Assembly (NCBI GenBank): GCA_036898135.1 | Contig: CM072522.1 | Location: forward strand, 31,735,775 to 31,799,774 | Reading direction: 5' to 3' | Source: Oncomelania hupensis | Lineage: Eukaryota > Mollusca > Gastropoda > Littorinimorpha > Pomatiopsidae | DNA length: 64,000 nt | Shown: one piece after another, positions 24,161 through 35,315 of the stretch | How the letters are laid out: every line of letters starts with the position of its first letter | Numbering within the stretch: position 1 is the first letter of the stretch | The notes under the pieces: model-generated | What the model saw: the letters and a program-made list of their open reading frames with translations, nothing else | What the model was told of the DNA's origin: nothing | Databases searched by the model: none | Made by a program: the position numbers and the translations under genes

Positions 24161-24362
24161 AAAGTGCATCCCAGATACATTGATACATTGATTTTGATTA
24201 TAGTCATTGTTGTATTGTTGCACTGCCACAGAATAATTTTTCATTTTTGTTTACACAGTCGGACAAAGTCGCGCGGACCTATATGATCACCACTTCCGAC
24301 CTAGCTGCCCGTCCGTTTCGGTCCGCACTTCAGTCGCGCGTGGCAGTATAATTTCAGCCTTA

Positions 24363-24528
24363 AGCGTACTTTCGGAAGCTCCGCGCTTTTATTCAAGTGC
24401 ACATGGTCTTTTTTTTTCTTTAGTTGTCATATCTTTCATGACGTCATTCTTTCTGGCATCCATGATGTAACTTTTACTTTTTTTCGATTTCTTTCTTCTT
24501 GTTACCCCTGATGACAGACCTGGGGTTG
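24363..24528 (-). pseudogene. Family C non-LTR ORF1, middle part
   Basis: The minus frame reads PGLSSGVTRRKKSKKSKSY then MDARKNDVMKDMTTKEKK and a TAA at 24391-24389. It is bounded by the gypsy element on the right and the Harbinger element on the left. Removing the gypsy element and one GGTTG leaves this piece in frame with 30228-30490. Removing the Harbinger element and one TTA leaves it in frame with the esterase. It is basic and probably disordered. Confidence 0.65.
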
Positions 24529-25160
24529 TGTTACGTTGAAACGCGTACGAAAGTATGTCGAAAGCGCGCACGATAGATCTAATCGTTTCGTTTTGCAAAG
24601 TATTCAATAATGGAGTTTATTTACCTTTGATTTGAGTTTGCATTGTTGTTAGGAGAGGCTTTGTATAACGTTGATAATTTTCGTTGGTCGATATTGTCGG
24701 AGAATACTCTGGATTTCCTTGTTTACTATCGATCGAAGTTTCGGGACGATTGTCGAAGCAAGAGGTCGTTCCGGAAGATATAAAAATATGTATTGACGTA
24801 AGTCAGTGATGACGATTTTTTATTCGATTGGTGGCAGTGCGTCATTTCTACAGTATTCGAAATTCTTCCAAAAGAGAGAGAGGTTATTTAATCGTGTGCC
24901 GAGTTGCTGTTGAGAGATAATTGTTGTTGATAGTAAGTTGGAAAGTAAACTTGAGAGTGGAAAGGCGATTGAGCGATTGTATGCAGTTGTTGATGTGTGC
25001 TGAATAAAAGTGGAAAACTTCATACGTCGACTTTGTGACTTGTATGCTGCTTGAGCGGGTTGCGTGAATAAACGAATCTGAGTTACACCCTATCAGGAAT
25101 TCAGCATTGGGGCTGAATCAGATACTGATAGAAAACACCAACATCGAACTGAGTGTAACA
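24529..25160 (+). repeat. 5' LTR of the gypsy element
   Basis: 632 bp, TGTTACGTTGAAACG to GAGTGTAACA. An ATATAAAAATATG stretch near 24779-24791 could be the promoter TATA region, and AATAAA sits near 25003 and 25067. It differs from the 3' LTR at about 24646 (G versus A) and 25110 (A versus T). The internal sequence after it starts TTTTGGGGGTCAAGC, where the primer site is expected; the tRNA was not identified. Confidence 0.93.
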
Positions 25161-25722
25161 TTTTGGGGGTCAAGCCGCGATTCACGCCATAGCCAAGGGT
25201 TCAACTGCTACAACAAGCGAGTCAACGTTACGAGAGGCAGTCATCGAGGGTAGCCGCCAACGAGTTGCGTCGAGAGGGGCCAACATACTGGGACTACATC
25301 CGATAGATTCGGGTTGACTGCAAGGGCGTGTAGTCGCCGAAGAGTTGCTTCGTGAGCGAACAACAGAGCGGGACTACGTGGCTGCCGCGGGACTACGTCG
25401 AGGGACAGTCTCGGAGCTACATCGCCAGTATTAGAGAGAGCGACGTGCGGACGTCGAGTCTACTTCAGCACAGGAGCGTATACATCAACACCAGCGTGGT
25501 GCAGCGTCGCATACGACGAGGACAGCGGGGCCTGCGTCAACGAAGGCGACTAGTGACAAGCATCAGCGCTACTGCAGAAAGCGTGCTGTTCTAGAACAGT
25601 CTAGAAAGGTACAGCACAGTCAAGAACTTTCCAGAAAAAAAAAGAACTCTACAGTCAAGAACTTTCTAGAAGAACCTTCCAGAAAAGAACTTTCTTAAAA
25701 AGAACTTTCCAGAAGCATCAAG

Positions 25723-28700
25723 ATGGCTGACTTCTGGCAGAAAGGGGTTGAACTGAATCTAAAAGGCAAGCAGCTGACGGAGTACGTCAAGTCTCAGGAG
25801 AGAATACGAGAAAGAGAATTGGAAGAGAAGCGTCTAGAAAAAGAAATAGAACTAGAACAGAAGCGTCTAGAAGTAGAAGAGCAGCGTCGCCGTGAAGAAC
25901 GAGAATTAGAAGAGCAGCGTCGCCGTGAAGAAAGAGAATTAGAACAGAAGCGTCTAGAAATAGAAGAACAACGTCGCCGAGAAGACAGAGAATCAGAAGA
26001 ACAGCGGCGCCGAGAAGAAAGAGAGGAAAGAGAGGCTGAGCGTCAGTACCAGCTAGAGTTGGCGCGTATCCAGAACAATCAGCATGCGCCACAAGTCACC
26101 AACGACCATACGGCTCCAAAATTGCCAGCTTTCGTCGACGGGAAGGACCAGATCGACAGCTATCTGGCGAGATTCGAAAGGTTCGCCGAAAGCTCCAATT
26201 GGCAACCTCGAGACTGGGCGATTCGACTAAGTGCACTTCTGACAGGGCAAGCGCTCGAAGTTTACACCAGACTGTCGAACGATGACGCCAAAAACTACGA
26301 CGTCTTGAAAGAGGCCCTGTTGCAGTGCTACAACTTTACAGAGAAGGGCTACCGTAAACGCTTCCGTGAATGCCGGCCTAAGTCAGACGAGACGCCAAAG
26401 CAGTTTGTGGAGCGCCTGTCGTCATATCTACACAAGTGGGTGGAGTTATCAGGCGAAATGAAGTCTTACGACAGTCTCCATGACCTGATTGTGAAAGAAC
26501 AATTTCTCAATGCCTGTCACAAGGACCTAGCGACCCACTTAGAAGAACAAAAGCTGCAGACGCTTAAAGATGTGACTGAGGATGCTGAAAGATATCTCAT
26601 CGCTCATGGGAAAACCCTGGGGCCACCCAGCGCGACGAAACATTTTCAGAAGACTGGAAACCATGTGAACCAGATCCAGGGAAGCCAGACGAGCCAGAGA
26701 CAGACAGACTCCACGCCTCCTCCCAGGGAAGGGCATTCAAGGGGCTGTTTCACCTGCAACGCTACAGACCACAGAGCGGCTAACTGTCCTCAAAACAAAA
26801 GTAGCGGACAGCGGAGCAGTACGGACAATTCAGCGGCGGGCAACCGGCAGAGGCGGTTCTCCAATCAACGGCAAACCAGTAGATCTGACCATCAGGTGTG
26901 CGGCGGGAGCGTCATTCTTCCGAGTGAGACCGAGCGCACAGCTACCCCTGCGGACGTGCAAGAGTGCATGACTGATGGCCAACTCCTCCTTGCCAACGGA
27001 AAATCCATCCCCGTCGTCGCCAGCGCAGCTGTGACCGTACAGAACATGCCTGTTTCCAAGGGACGCGTCGGAAATCATGAAGTGACTGTTTTAAGAGACT
27101 CTGGCTGCAGTGGGGTCATCGTCAGAGAAGACCTAATCGCTAAAGAACAGTTCACTGGCGATTCAAAATGGACACTTATGGCCGACAGCAAATGTGTGAG
27201 AGCGCCAGTTGCGAAGATTCATGTCAACACCCCTTTCTACATAGGCGAAGTCGAAGCGGTTTGCCTGAAGAAGCCGCAGTATGATTTGATGATCGGGAAT
27301 ATCGACGGCGCGAGACGACCCGACAACCCCGATCCAGAGTGGAGTCCTGCCTCAACCCAACGCGTCGAAGTTGTGGAGGATGATCCATTGCCATTTCCCG
27401 ATGGAGACCTTACAGAGCTGCTACGGGACAATGTGGTTACTCCGGCTCAGCCCTGCCGACCAGAGATCGTCGGTGCTGTTACTACCAGGGCCCAGGCCAA
27501 GAGAGACAAGTCGTCTACGCCACTGAAGGTCGCCGACAACTCTAAAGCTGCCATCGTGGACAGAGATAAGCTGATCCAGCTCCAGGAAGCTGATAGCACT
27601 TTAAACAAGTACAGGAACTGCCAAGATCACGTGACCAAACGCAGTGGCACGGTCTATTTTGAGGTGAAGGCCAAGATCCTGTACCGAATCTTCCAGCACC
27701 CGAGGGTCAACGGAGGGAAACCACTACGTCAAGTCTTGGTACCGTTACCTCTAAGGCGCCAAGTGATGGAAGTAGCTCATGACTCTATCATGGGAGGTCA
27801 CCTAGGCATCAGAAAGACGTCAGACAGAATCCAGGCGGTGTTCTACTGGCCAGGGCTTCATGCGGACGTCAGCCGTTTCTGCCGATCATGTGACATTTGC
27901 CAGAAGACCATACCTCGAGGAAGGGTCCCGAAAGTGCCTATGCAGAGGATGCCTCTGATCGACCGACCTTTCAAGAGGGTGGCCTTAGACTTAATCGGCG
28001 AAATAAGACCTCCGAGTGAAGAAGGTCATCGGTGGGTACTGACTTTAGTGGACTATGCGACTCGGTACCCAGAAGCAGTGCCACTGAAGAAGATTGACAC
28101 TGAAACTGTAGCAGAGGCACTGGTGGACATGTTCAGTAGGCTTGGAGTGCCTGAAGAAATTCTGACAGACCTCGGGACGCAGTTCGTCTCTGACTGCATG
28201 AAGGAGGTCAACAGACTGCTGAGCATCCGGCATTTAACTACGACACCCTACCATCCAATGTGCAACGGGCTTGTCGAGAAGTTCAATGCTACGCTGAAGT
28301 CCACCCTGAAGAAACTGTGCAGCGAGCAGCCCAGACAATGGCATCGCTATATCAACGCCTTACTTTTCGCCTACAGAGAAGTACCGCAGGAGTCCACCGG
28401 CTTTTCTCCGTTCGAGCTGCTGTACGGAAGAACCATCCGAGGGCCGATGCACATCCTAAAAGAACTGTGGACGAAAGAAGTAGACACCCCAGAGGTGAAG
28501 AACAGCTACCAATACGTGTTTGAGCTACGGGAGAAGCTTGAGCAGACTCTCGATATAGCCAGAGAAAACCTGAAGAAGTCCCGAGACTGTGGAAAGCACT
28601 ACTATGATCGTAGGGCTGTGAACAGGAAGTTCAAACCTGGCAACAAAGTGCTGGTGCTGCTACCTACCGATCATAATAAGTTGCTGATGCAGTGGAGAGG

Positions 28701-29274
28701 CCCGTACGAAGTGGAGACCGTGGTGGGGATCAACGACTATAAGGTGAAGGTCGGCCAGCATTCCAAAATATACCACGCCAACCTCCTTAAGCTGTACGTG
28801 GAGAGGCCGCCAGAGACTGTACATGCAGCAACAGCAGCTGTGACCGACGACAGCTTTGACAGCGAAGAACTGTTGGAACTTGGAGACTTCCACAGCAAAG
28901 AAGGCATCGATGACGTTATGCTAGGACCAGGCTTGACGGAAGGTCAAAAGTTGGAGCTCAAGGACCTTATGGGCGAATTTCCCCATAGCTTCAGCGATGT
29001 CCCAGGCTCTACGACTTTGGTCGAACATGAAGTCTACACCCAGACCTTGAGGGAGCTGTTCCACCGTCCCGCAGAAGCCAACCTGACCGTGAGACCCAGC
29101 GAATGCATTCTGGGAGCTGACAACGTCGACTGCGTCGGACATCCGACGGAAGAAAAAGACAACGGAGGACGCAATGATTCCAGGGAAGCCCACGTGATCA
29201 TCGTCTTTGACCCTGGGCCGATGACGACCGCAACTGACGAGGGCGTCGATTCCTTGCGAACGAGAGAACATTGA
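25723..29274 (+). CDS. Gag-protease-integrase polyprotein with deleted reverse transcriptase
   Basis: 1183 codons from ATG 25723. Residues 20-125 are a Glu/Arg/Gln coiled coil, then a Gag region (about 135-300). The zinc knuckle is CFTCNATDHRAANC (about 341). The protease motif is LRDSGCSG (about 458). The integrase has HDSIMGGH...CRSCDIC zinc binding (about 685-725), catalytic Asp in RVALDLIGE and LTDLGTQF, Glu in NGLVEKFNATLK, and a GPY/F module (WRGPYEVETVV, YHANLLKLY). RT then begins (GEFPHSFSDVPGSTTLVEHE, about 1080-1100) but jumps within a few residues to a late RT segment (LRELFHRPAEANLTVRPSEC). Fingers, palm with the xxDD box, and RNase H are therefore gone. The last 40 residues are out-of-frame or unrelated. 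Gag, protease and integrase look intact and could act in trans; this is inference. Confidence 0.93.
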   Translation: MADFWQKGVELNLKGKQLTEYVKSQERIRERELEEKRLEKEIELEQKRLEVEEQRRREERELEEQRRREERELEQKRLEIEEQRRREDRESEEQRRREEREEREAERQYQLELARIQNNQHAPQVTNDHTAPKLPAFVDGKDQIDSYLARFERFAESSNWQPRDWAIRLSALLTGQALEVYTRLSNDDAKNYDVLKEALLQCYNFTEKGYRKRFRECRPKSDETPKQFVERLSSYLHKWVELSGEMKSYDSLHDLIVKEQFLNACHKDLATHLEEQKLQTLKDVTEDAERYLIAHGKTLGPPSATKHFQKTGNHVNQIQGSQTSQRQTDSTPPPREGHSRGCFTCNATDHRAANCPQNKSSGQRSSTDNSAAGNRQRRFSNQRQTSRSDHQVCGGSVILPSETERTATPADVQECMTDGQLLLANGKSIPVVASAAVTVQNMPVSKGRVGNHEVTVLRDSGCSGVIVREDLIAKEQFTGDSKWTLMADSKCVRAPVAKIHVNTPFYIGEVEAVCLKKPQYDLMIGNIDGARRPDNPDPEWSPASTQRVEVVEDDPLPFPDGDLTELLRDNVVTPAQPCRPEIVGAVTTRAQAKRDKSSTPLKVADNSKAAIVDRDKLIQLQEADSTLNKYRNCQDHVTKRSGTVYFEVKAKILYRIFQHPRVNGGKPLRQVLVPLPLRRQVMEVAHDSIMGGHLGIRKTSDRIQAVFYWPGLHADVSRFCRSCDICQKTIPRGRVPKVPMQRMPLIDRPFKRVALDLIGEIRPPSEEGHRWVLTLVDYATRYPEAVPLKKIDTETVAEALVDMFSRLGVPEEILTDLGTQFVSDCMKEVNRLLSIRHLTTTPYHPMCNGLVEKFNATLKSTLKKLCSEQPRQWHRYINALLFAYREVPQESTGFSPFELLYGRTIRGPMHILKELWTKEVDTPEVKNSYQYVFELREKLEQTLDIARENLKKSRDCGKHYYDRRAVNRKFKPGNKVLVLLPTDHNKLLMQWRGPYEVETVVGINDYKVKVGQHSKIYHANLLKLYVERPPETVHAATAAVTDDSFDSEELLELGDFHSKEGIDDVMLGPGLTEGQKLELKDLMGEFPHSFSDVPGSTTLVEHEVYTQTLRELFHRPAEANLTVRPSECILGADNVDCVGHPTEEKDNGGRNDSREAHVIIVFDPGPMTTATDEGVDSLRTREH

Positions 29275-29490
29275 CTGTGTGGACGAACTAAGAATATTGG
29301 TAATGACAGACTTGAAAATGAAAAACGTTGACTGGGTAAATGATCTGTGAACATTGACAGTATCCAGAAAGATTTACAGATGAGAAACATTGACTCTGTG
29401 TGAATGAACTGTGAACATTGACAATATCCAGATAGACTTGCGGATGGAAGAACATTGACTCTGTGTATATAAACTGAGAACATTGACAGT
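29265..29490 (+). repeat. Imperfect tandem repeat in the 3' noncoding region of the gypsy element
   Basis: Four or so imperfect units of about 60-70 bases built around GAACATTGAC and ACTCTGTGT, with CAGTATCCAGA/CAATATCCAGA spacers. It lies between the ORF end and the polypurine tract. Confidence 0.7.
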
Positions 29491-29595
29491 AAATGAGACA
29501 GTCTGAAGTAAGTTTTAATTCTGTACATTGTTTGTGCATTACGTTTCAACGTTGTTGAAAGCAATTGGGTAAATTTCTTCTTGAGTGGGGGGTTA

Positions 29596-30227
29596 TGTTA
29601 CGTTGAAACGCGTACGAAAGTATGTCGAAAGCGCGCACGATAGATCTAATCGTTTCGTTTTGCAAAGTATTCAATAATGGAGTTTATTTACCTTTGATTT
29701 GAGTTTGCATTGTTATTAGGAGAGGCTTTGTATAACGTTGATAATTTTCGTTGGTCGATATTGTCGGAGAATACTCTGGATTTCCTTGTTTACTATCGAT
29801 CGAAGTTTCGGGACGATTGTCGAAGCAAGAGGTCGTTCCGGAAGATATAAAAATATGTATTGACGTAAGTCAGTGATGACGATTTTTTATTCGATTGGTG
29901 GCAGTGCGTCATTTCTACAGTATTCGAAATTCTTCCAAAAGAGAGAGAGGTTATTTAATCGTGTGCCGAGTTGCTGTTGAGAGATAATTGTTGTTGATAG
30001 TAAGTTGGAAAGTAAACTTGAGAGTGGAAAGGCGATTGAGCGATTGTATGCAGTTGTTGATGTGTGCTGAATAAAAGTGGAAAACTTCATACGTCGACTT
30101 TGTGACTTGTATGCTGCTTGAGCGGGTTGCGTGAATAAACGAATCTGAGTTACACCCTATCAGGAATTCAGCTTTGGGGCTGAATCAGATACTGATAGAA
30201 AACACCAACATCGAACTGAGTGTAACA
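29596..30227 (+). repeat. 3' LTR of the gypsy element
   Basis: 632 bp, nearly identical to the 5' LTR, preceded by GAGTGGGGGGTTA (polypurine tract) and followed by the second GGTTG copy. A diverged relative of this LTR stands alone on the minus strand at 59999-60615. Confidence 0.93.
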
Positions 30228-30490
30228 GGTTGACAGCGATTGAGGACCAGACTGAGAAACAGACCTGGAAGACACGACCTCAGCATAAGATCGGGCGAAG
30301 ATGGGGGTTAGTAGCGGTTTTTCCATGGTCGGAACGTTGTTGCCACTGACTACCGTAGGTTTAGATTGTTTGTTCTTTCCCTGCTCCCTCACCAAACCCT
30401 CTATCGCCATCATTCGCTCTTTTAAATCGGCCATCATTGAAAAAAGTGCATCGCAACTGACCTGATCATCTTTGGAGTTACTGAAAAAAT
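30228..30490 (-). pseudogene. Family C non-LTR ORF1, N-terminal part
   Basis: The minus frame reads CDALFSMMADLKERMMAIEG then LVREQGKNKQSKPTVVSGNN, a helical, probably coiled-coil start, then FARSYAEVVSSRSVSQSG and QSLS up to the insertion point of the gypsy element. Continuing past the insertion keeps the frame. The true start of ORF1 was not found to the right of 30490. 30491-30825 has nothing I recognise. Confidence 0.6.
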
Positions 30491-30825
30491 AGTGTTATTC
30501 GGTTTGGACAATCACCTCTCTGGTATCTTTTTCTACCCCAAAGCCAAGCTTGAAACATCGATACATATTTTTGCAGAAAAAGGCCCACTTCGCCATGAGA
30601 TGGCACATCCAAATAATGCACTTCATTTTTACACACAAATGCTTATCAATATTCCTCAGGTTATTCATTTATATTTCCAAGAAATATTAAAAAAACAATG
30701 GATGTGTTTTCTTAGCCCAGCTGATGATTTGGGACCGGAAGTGGCCTCCCTAATTCATTCGTTCTGTACATGACTACTACTACAGTACCCGTGTTTATGT
30801 GATGTACTACAGCTTGCCGTGCTTC

Positions 30826-31207
30826 TGTGCTACAGAAGACTTCTGGGCATTTCATACACCCAGCACATCATCACCAACAACGAAGTCCGACAGACCTTCA
30901 CACATTCAAGCCATTGGACAACACGATGACATGCTCACAGTGGTGAAAAAGCGGAAACTCCTATGGTATGGCCACGTCACCAGAGCATCAGGCCTTGCAA
31001 AAACCATCCTGCAAGGCGCGGTTCAAGGAAGCAGAAGAAGAGGGAGACATAAAAATAGATGGGAGAACAACATTCGAGAATGAACTAGTTTGACACTGAG
31101 CGAAGCCATCAGGGTTGTTGAGAACAGAAAATAATGGAGTAGGCTGGTTAAACGACCATCTGTGGTGCCCCAACGACCATTGAGTTACGGGATAGGACAG
31201 GATAGGA
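30826..31207 (+). pseudogene. Non-LTR family A, copy 4 (short 3' fragment)
   Basis: Matches the last 380 bases of the family (CYRRLLGIS region to the tail) and ends GGGATAGGACAGGATAGG. Small insertions (CATCATCACC, ACATTCAAGCC) and stops break the frame. It is a 5'-truncated insertion. 31208-31546 to its right has no recognisable feature. Confidence 0.85.
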
Positions 31208-31546
31208 CCCGTGTTTACGTTACTGGTGCCTAACACTAGGCAGCCGTTGAACAACACGGGGACAGGTTCTGTCACAGACAGAGTTTTAGTACTGTGATAT
31301 TAATACAGCGAGTGTTCAAAATCTATGCTACGTAACTTTATACCGCGGATCATTCATGAATAGTACCCATTGAATACGTTCAATACCCTGGCCCCAGGCA
31401 CCTTGACAGTCACATACGTCAAATTCAATATCGCCACAGTTATGTTCCCCTCCCCACCCTTACAAAGTCTGCGATTCCTGTATGACCATGCCTTCTGCCT
31501 CCATTAAACGCTCTACTGCTAAGAACCGTGTTTTTTAGGGGGCCTA

Positions 31547-33371
31547 TGTAACATGCGCACAGCAAAGGAAAACTGGATAGAAGATCAATCCCAGGAAATA
31601 GAGAACAGTCTGAACAAGAACAACAGCACGAATGCCTACCAGACTGTAAAGCAGCTGACAAGTGTCAAACAGCCCAAAGTCTCCACGATCCAAAGCAAGT
31701 CTGGCATATGCCTTACAGAAGAACAAGAAGTCTCGGACAGATGGACAGAGTACTGCTCTGACCTTTACAACCATACACCAAATGGAGACCCATCAGTTGT
31801 AGCATGTCCCGAGAACAGAGAAGAAGAAGAAATCCTTCCAATTCTCGGGGAAGAAGTTGAGGCAGCAGTGCAATCGCTAAAGAAAGCGAAGTCAGCGGGA
31901 GTGGACAACATACCCGTGGAACTGCTTCAAGCAGGAGGAGAAGCAATGATTGATGCCCTCACCATTATCTGTAACAAGATCTGGCAGAGTGGGGAGTGGC
32001 CTATACCATGGACCCAGTCACTTGTCATCACTCTTCCCAAAAAAGATAACCTTCACGAGTGTGAAAATTACTGCACCATCAGCCTCATCAGCCATCCCAG
32101 CAAGGTCCTCCTGAAAATAATACTCAACAGGTTGAAACCCCAAGCTGAACAAATCATAAGAACTAGCAGGATTCAGGGCAGGGCGAAGTACCACTAAACA
32201 GATTTTCAACCTCAGAATAATCTGTGAGAAATACCTACAGCACCAACAACATTTATATCATGTGTTCATAGACTTCAAGAAGGCGTTTGACCGAGTCTGG
32301 CATGCAGCTCTATGGGCAACAATGAAAGTGTACAACATCAGCCCTAAAATTATTGAAGTCATCAAAAGCCTGTATGACAAGGCTACCAGTGCAGTCCTCC
32401 TCAACAGCGCCATCGGGAACTGGTTCAGAACAACAATCGGTGTGCGTCAAGGATGCCTACTCTCCAACACTCTTCAACATCTTCCTAGAGCGCTTCATGT
32501 CAGATGGTCTTGCAGATCATGAAGGCACAGTCAGCATAGGGGGAATAGCAATCTCCAATTTACGTTTTGCGGATGACAATGATGGATTGGCTGGAGAGGA
32601 ACAAGAACTTGAACAGCTGGTACAGAGGCTTGACACCACCTCCAGAGCTTATGGAATGGAAATAAGTGCAGAGAAGACCAAAATGATGACCAACAACACC
32701 AATGGCATCAACACGGACATCAAAGTCCAAGGCCAATCCCTCAACACAGAGCATACATGTAGCTTCAAATATTTAGGAGCCATTGTATCAGACAATGGGT
32801 CCCGACAGGAAGTCCACTCCAGGATCGCACAAACAACTCCTGCCCTGACAAGGTTGAAGCCCATTTGGAAAGACAGGACCATCAGTTTACATTCCAAAGT
32901 AAGACTGCTGAGCTCCCTTGTCATCTCCATCTTCCTATATGCTTGCAAAGCATGGATCCTCACAGCACATCTCCAACGAAGAATACAAAGCATGGAGATG
33001 AGGTGCTACAGAAGACTTCTGGGCATTTCCTATACCCAACACATCACCAACGATGAAGTCCGACAGACCATCACACACAAGCCATTTGACAACACGATGA
33101 CCTGCTCACAGTGGTGAAGAAACGGAAACTCCGATGGTATGGCCACGTCACCAGATCATTAGGCCTTGCAAAGACTATTCTGCAAGGCACAGTGCAAGGA
33201 GGCAGAAGAAGAGGGAGACCGAAAAAGAGGTGGGAGGACAACATTCGAGAATAGACTGGCTTGACCCTGAACGAAGCCATCAGGGCTGCTGAGGAAAGAT
33301 GGAGTATGCTGGTTAAACGATCATCTGTGGTGCCCCTACGACCTCCGAGTTACGGGACAGGATAGGATAGG
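31547..33371 (+). pseudogene. Non-LTR family A, copy 5 (RT half, frameshifted)
   Basis: Begins at the equivalent of 51528 in the fuller copy (MRTAKENWIEDQ), after the endonuclease, and runs to the (GATAG)n tail. RT blocks visible are SAGVDNIPVELLQAGGEA, FIDFKKAFDRVWHAALW and RFADDNDGLAGEE. An 8-base loss near 32160 removes part of the EEQAGF motif and shifts the frame. A 2-base loss at 32464 breaks the LLSPTLFN block, and two extra codons are inserted near 32752. Several late codons are lost near 33295. The copy is 5'-truncated and inactive. Confidence 0.88.
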
Positions 33372-33372
33372 A

Positions 33373-34002
33373 TGTAACAGCAGAAATATTGACGACAAAA
33401 TGTAGTAAATTAGCTTAGCGCAATATAGATACCATCGAATGAAACTTGACGTTAATTCACAAGTTGTCTAAAGAGAAGCAGCCATAATATGTTAAATTCA
33501 CTTCCTTCAGACAGCTCTTCAGGTAGACACTCCAGATACAATCATGGAGACTTTGCGAACCAAAACTAGTTAGCTTAACTTTAGCAAAACTGACCAGGGT
33601 CTCCTACAGCACTAAGTAGCTCCCGAGACTCATATCTCTATTGAATCTATCCTACACTCTACCTCTGACACTTCAATTCCAGGATAATTATACGTGTCTC
33701 ATAAATAGGGCAGGTGAGGGAAATATTCAAATAAAAACGAATAATCCCGTATATGCGAGATTAACTAAAACGAGAATTAAACAATTGGTCAGAAGACCGG
33801 GGAACCCTTGCATAGTAGCCTTGAGCCCCAGAATCTTAGCACGTCAGTCGATTACGAAATACGAAGCTGCGAGGGTCAAACCAAGGAGCAAACTGCAGTG
33901 TCCTCTTAACTCCACCTCATCGAGAGAGTGCTAGACTAAAAGTTGGTTTCACGAATCCCAGAGTCTAGAAGTAAGTTAACACCAGTAGTTTGATACGTGT
34001 AT

Positions 34003-34007
<5 letters not shown>
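33373..34007 (+). repeat. Dispersed repeat X, copy 2, left part
   Basis: Aligns with 19946-20570 (for example AGAAGTAAGTTAACAC near 33969). It starts directly after the tail of family A copy 5 and stops where a (TA)n tract and the Penelope-like composite begin. The right part resumes at about 43520. Confidence 0.65.

Positions 34008-34083
<76 letters not shown>
34008..34083 (+). repeat. (TA)n at the left border of the Penelope-like composite
   Basis: About 76 bases of TA at the junction between repeat X and the composite. The matching site in repeat X copy 1 (near 20567) reads only GTTTATATTTTATATTG. Confidence 0.9.
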
Positions 34084-34084
<1 letters not shown>

Positions 34085-34584
34085 CATAAAACACTTTTAA
34101 AACGACAACATGTTATCCACTCAATTTGAATTGCCAAATTTTCGGTTTTAATAACCTTCTTCAGGGCATTACAATGTCAGTGTGAAAATGTACAAGCGTT
34201 TTCCCTATTACTATAATTCATGACTATAATTCATAAAACACACATATATACTAAGTGAACATGAATACAACTCTATTATAACTCTATTATAAAAACCACA
34301 CAACACGCACACACACACACACACAACACACACACATGTCATATCTATACTACCACAACCAACACACACATACTACAACAAACACACATATAATATCCCA
34401 CACACATAATATACCACACACACACTACACATACACATATATACCACACACACAACACACAAAAATAGACAACACACTCAACACACACCACATAATAATA
34501 TACACACAACACTCACACACACATAAATATATATATAAAAATATATATATCTATATATAAAGAAAGAGAGAGAGAGAGAAAGAA

Positions 34585-34662
<78 letters not shown>

Positions 34663-35162
34663 TAAAGTATCTAGTGGAAAAACATTTTAAATCCATAATC
34701 AAAACCAATCACATTTATAATAAACATATACAATAAACACCCACACTATCACTGCTCCATAATCACATAACCAACACTTACACATACAGAATAAGATCTA
34801 TAATAAATACAGCTCAACAAAACTACTATCAAAGTTTTAAAAACCACACACACACACACACACCCACACACCAATAACACACTCAACACACACACACACA
34901 CACACATAATATACACACACCACCCGCACACACCCACATATATATATATATATATACATACACATATGTAGAGAGAATATGTAAAGTATCTAGTGGAAAA
35001 ACAATCACTTTAAATCCATAATCAAAACCAATCAACCTTTATAATAAACATTTTCAATAAACACCTACACTACCACTGCTCCATAATCACATAACCAACA
35101 CTTACACATACAGAACAAGATCTATAATAAATACATACAGCTACTACCAAAGTTTTACAAAC

Positions 35163-35193
<31 letters not shown>

Positions 35194-35315
35194 ACACACA
35201 CACACACACAGACCATGCACATTCTAACTACAATCTACCTATCCTACTTAAGTATACTAAACATAAGGATATACATAGTTCTTTATCACACTAAATATCC
35301 AGTTTAACACAGTCT
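34084..35315 (-). repeat. Penelope-like 3' noncoding/pseudo-LTR unit 1
   Basis: Contains two tandem subunits of about 300 bases that share GTAAAGTATCTAGTGGAAAA and ACACTTACACATACAGAA. It also has (GA)n at 34561-34658 and CA-rich tracts. A hammerhead-like motif lies near the distal end (34132-34168 on the plus strand, read on minus). Confidence 0.8.

Larger units (their letters stand above)
23537..24359 (+). mobile_element. PIF/Harbinger-like element, internally deleted, with MADF exon
   Basis: Terminal inverted repeats start GGGTGAAATT (left) and, in reverse complement, GGCTGAAATT (right). Both continue ATACTGCCACGCGCGACTGA and GTGCGGACCGAAA, about 43 bases with one visible mismatch. They are flanked by TTA at 23534-23536 and 24360-24362, the TWA duplication typical of this superfamily. 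At 823 bp it is too short for a transposase gene. It keeps one coding segment resembling a MADF DNA-binding domain, then TC-rich and GT-rich microsatellite sequence. Confidence 0.88.
24529..30227 (+). mobile_element. Complete Ty3/gypsy (Gmr1-like) element with LTRs and target-site duplication, RT deleted
   Basis: Two 632-bp LTRs (24529-25160 and 29596-30227) start TGTTAC and end GTAACA. I see only two differences between them. The flanking 5-bp duplication is GGTTG (24524-24528 and 30228-30232). A purine-rich stretch (GAGTGGGGGG) precedes the right LTR. The single ORF has Gag, protease and integrase but lacks the RT core and RNase H, so the copy is non-autonomous. The near-identical LTRs mark a recent insertion, which landed in ORF1 of family C. 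Confidence 0.95.
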
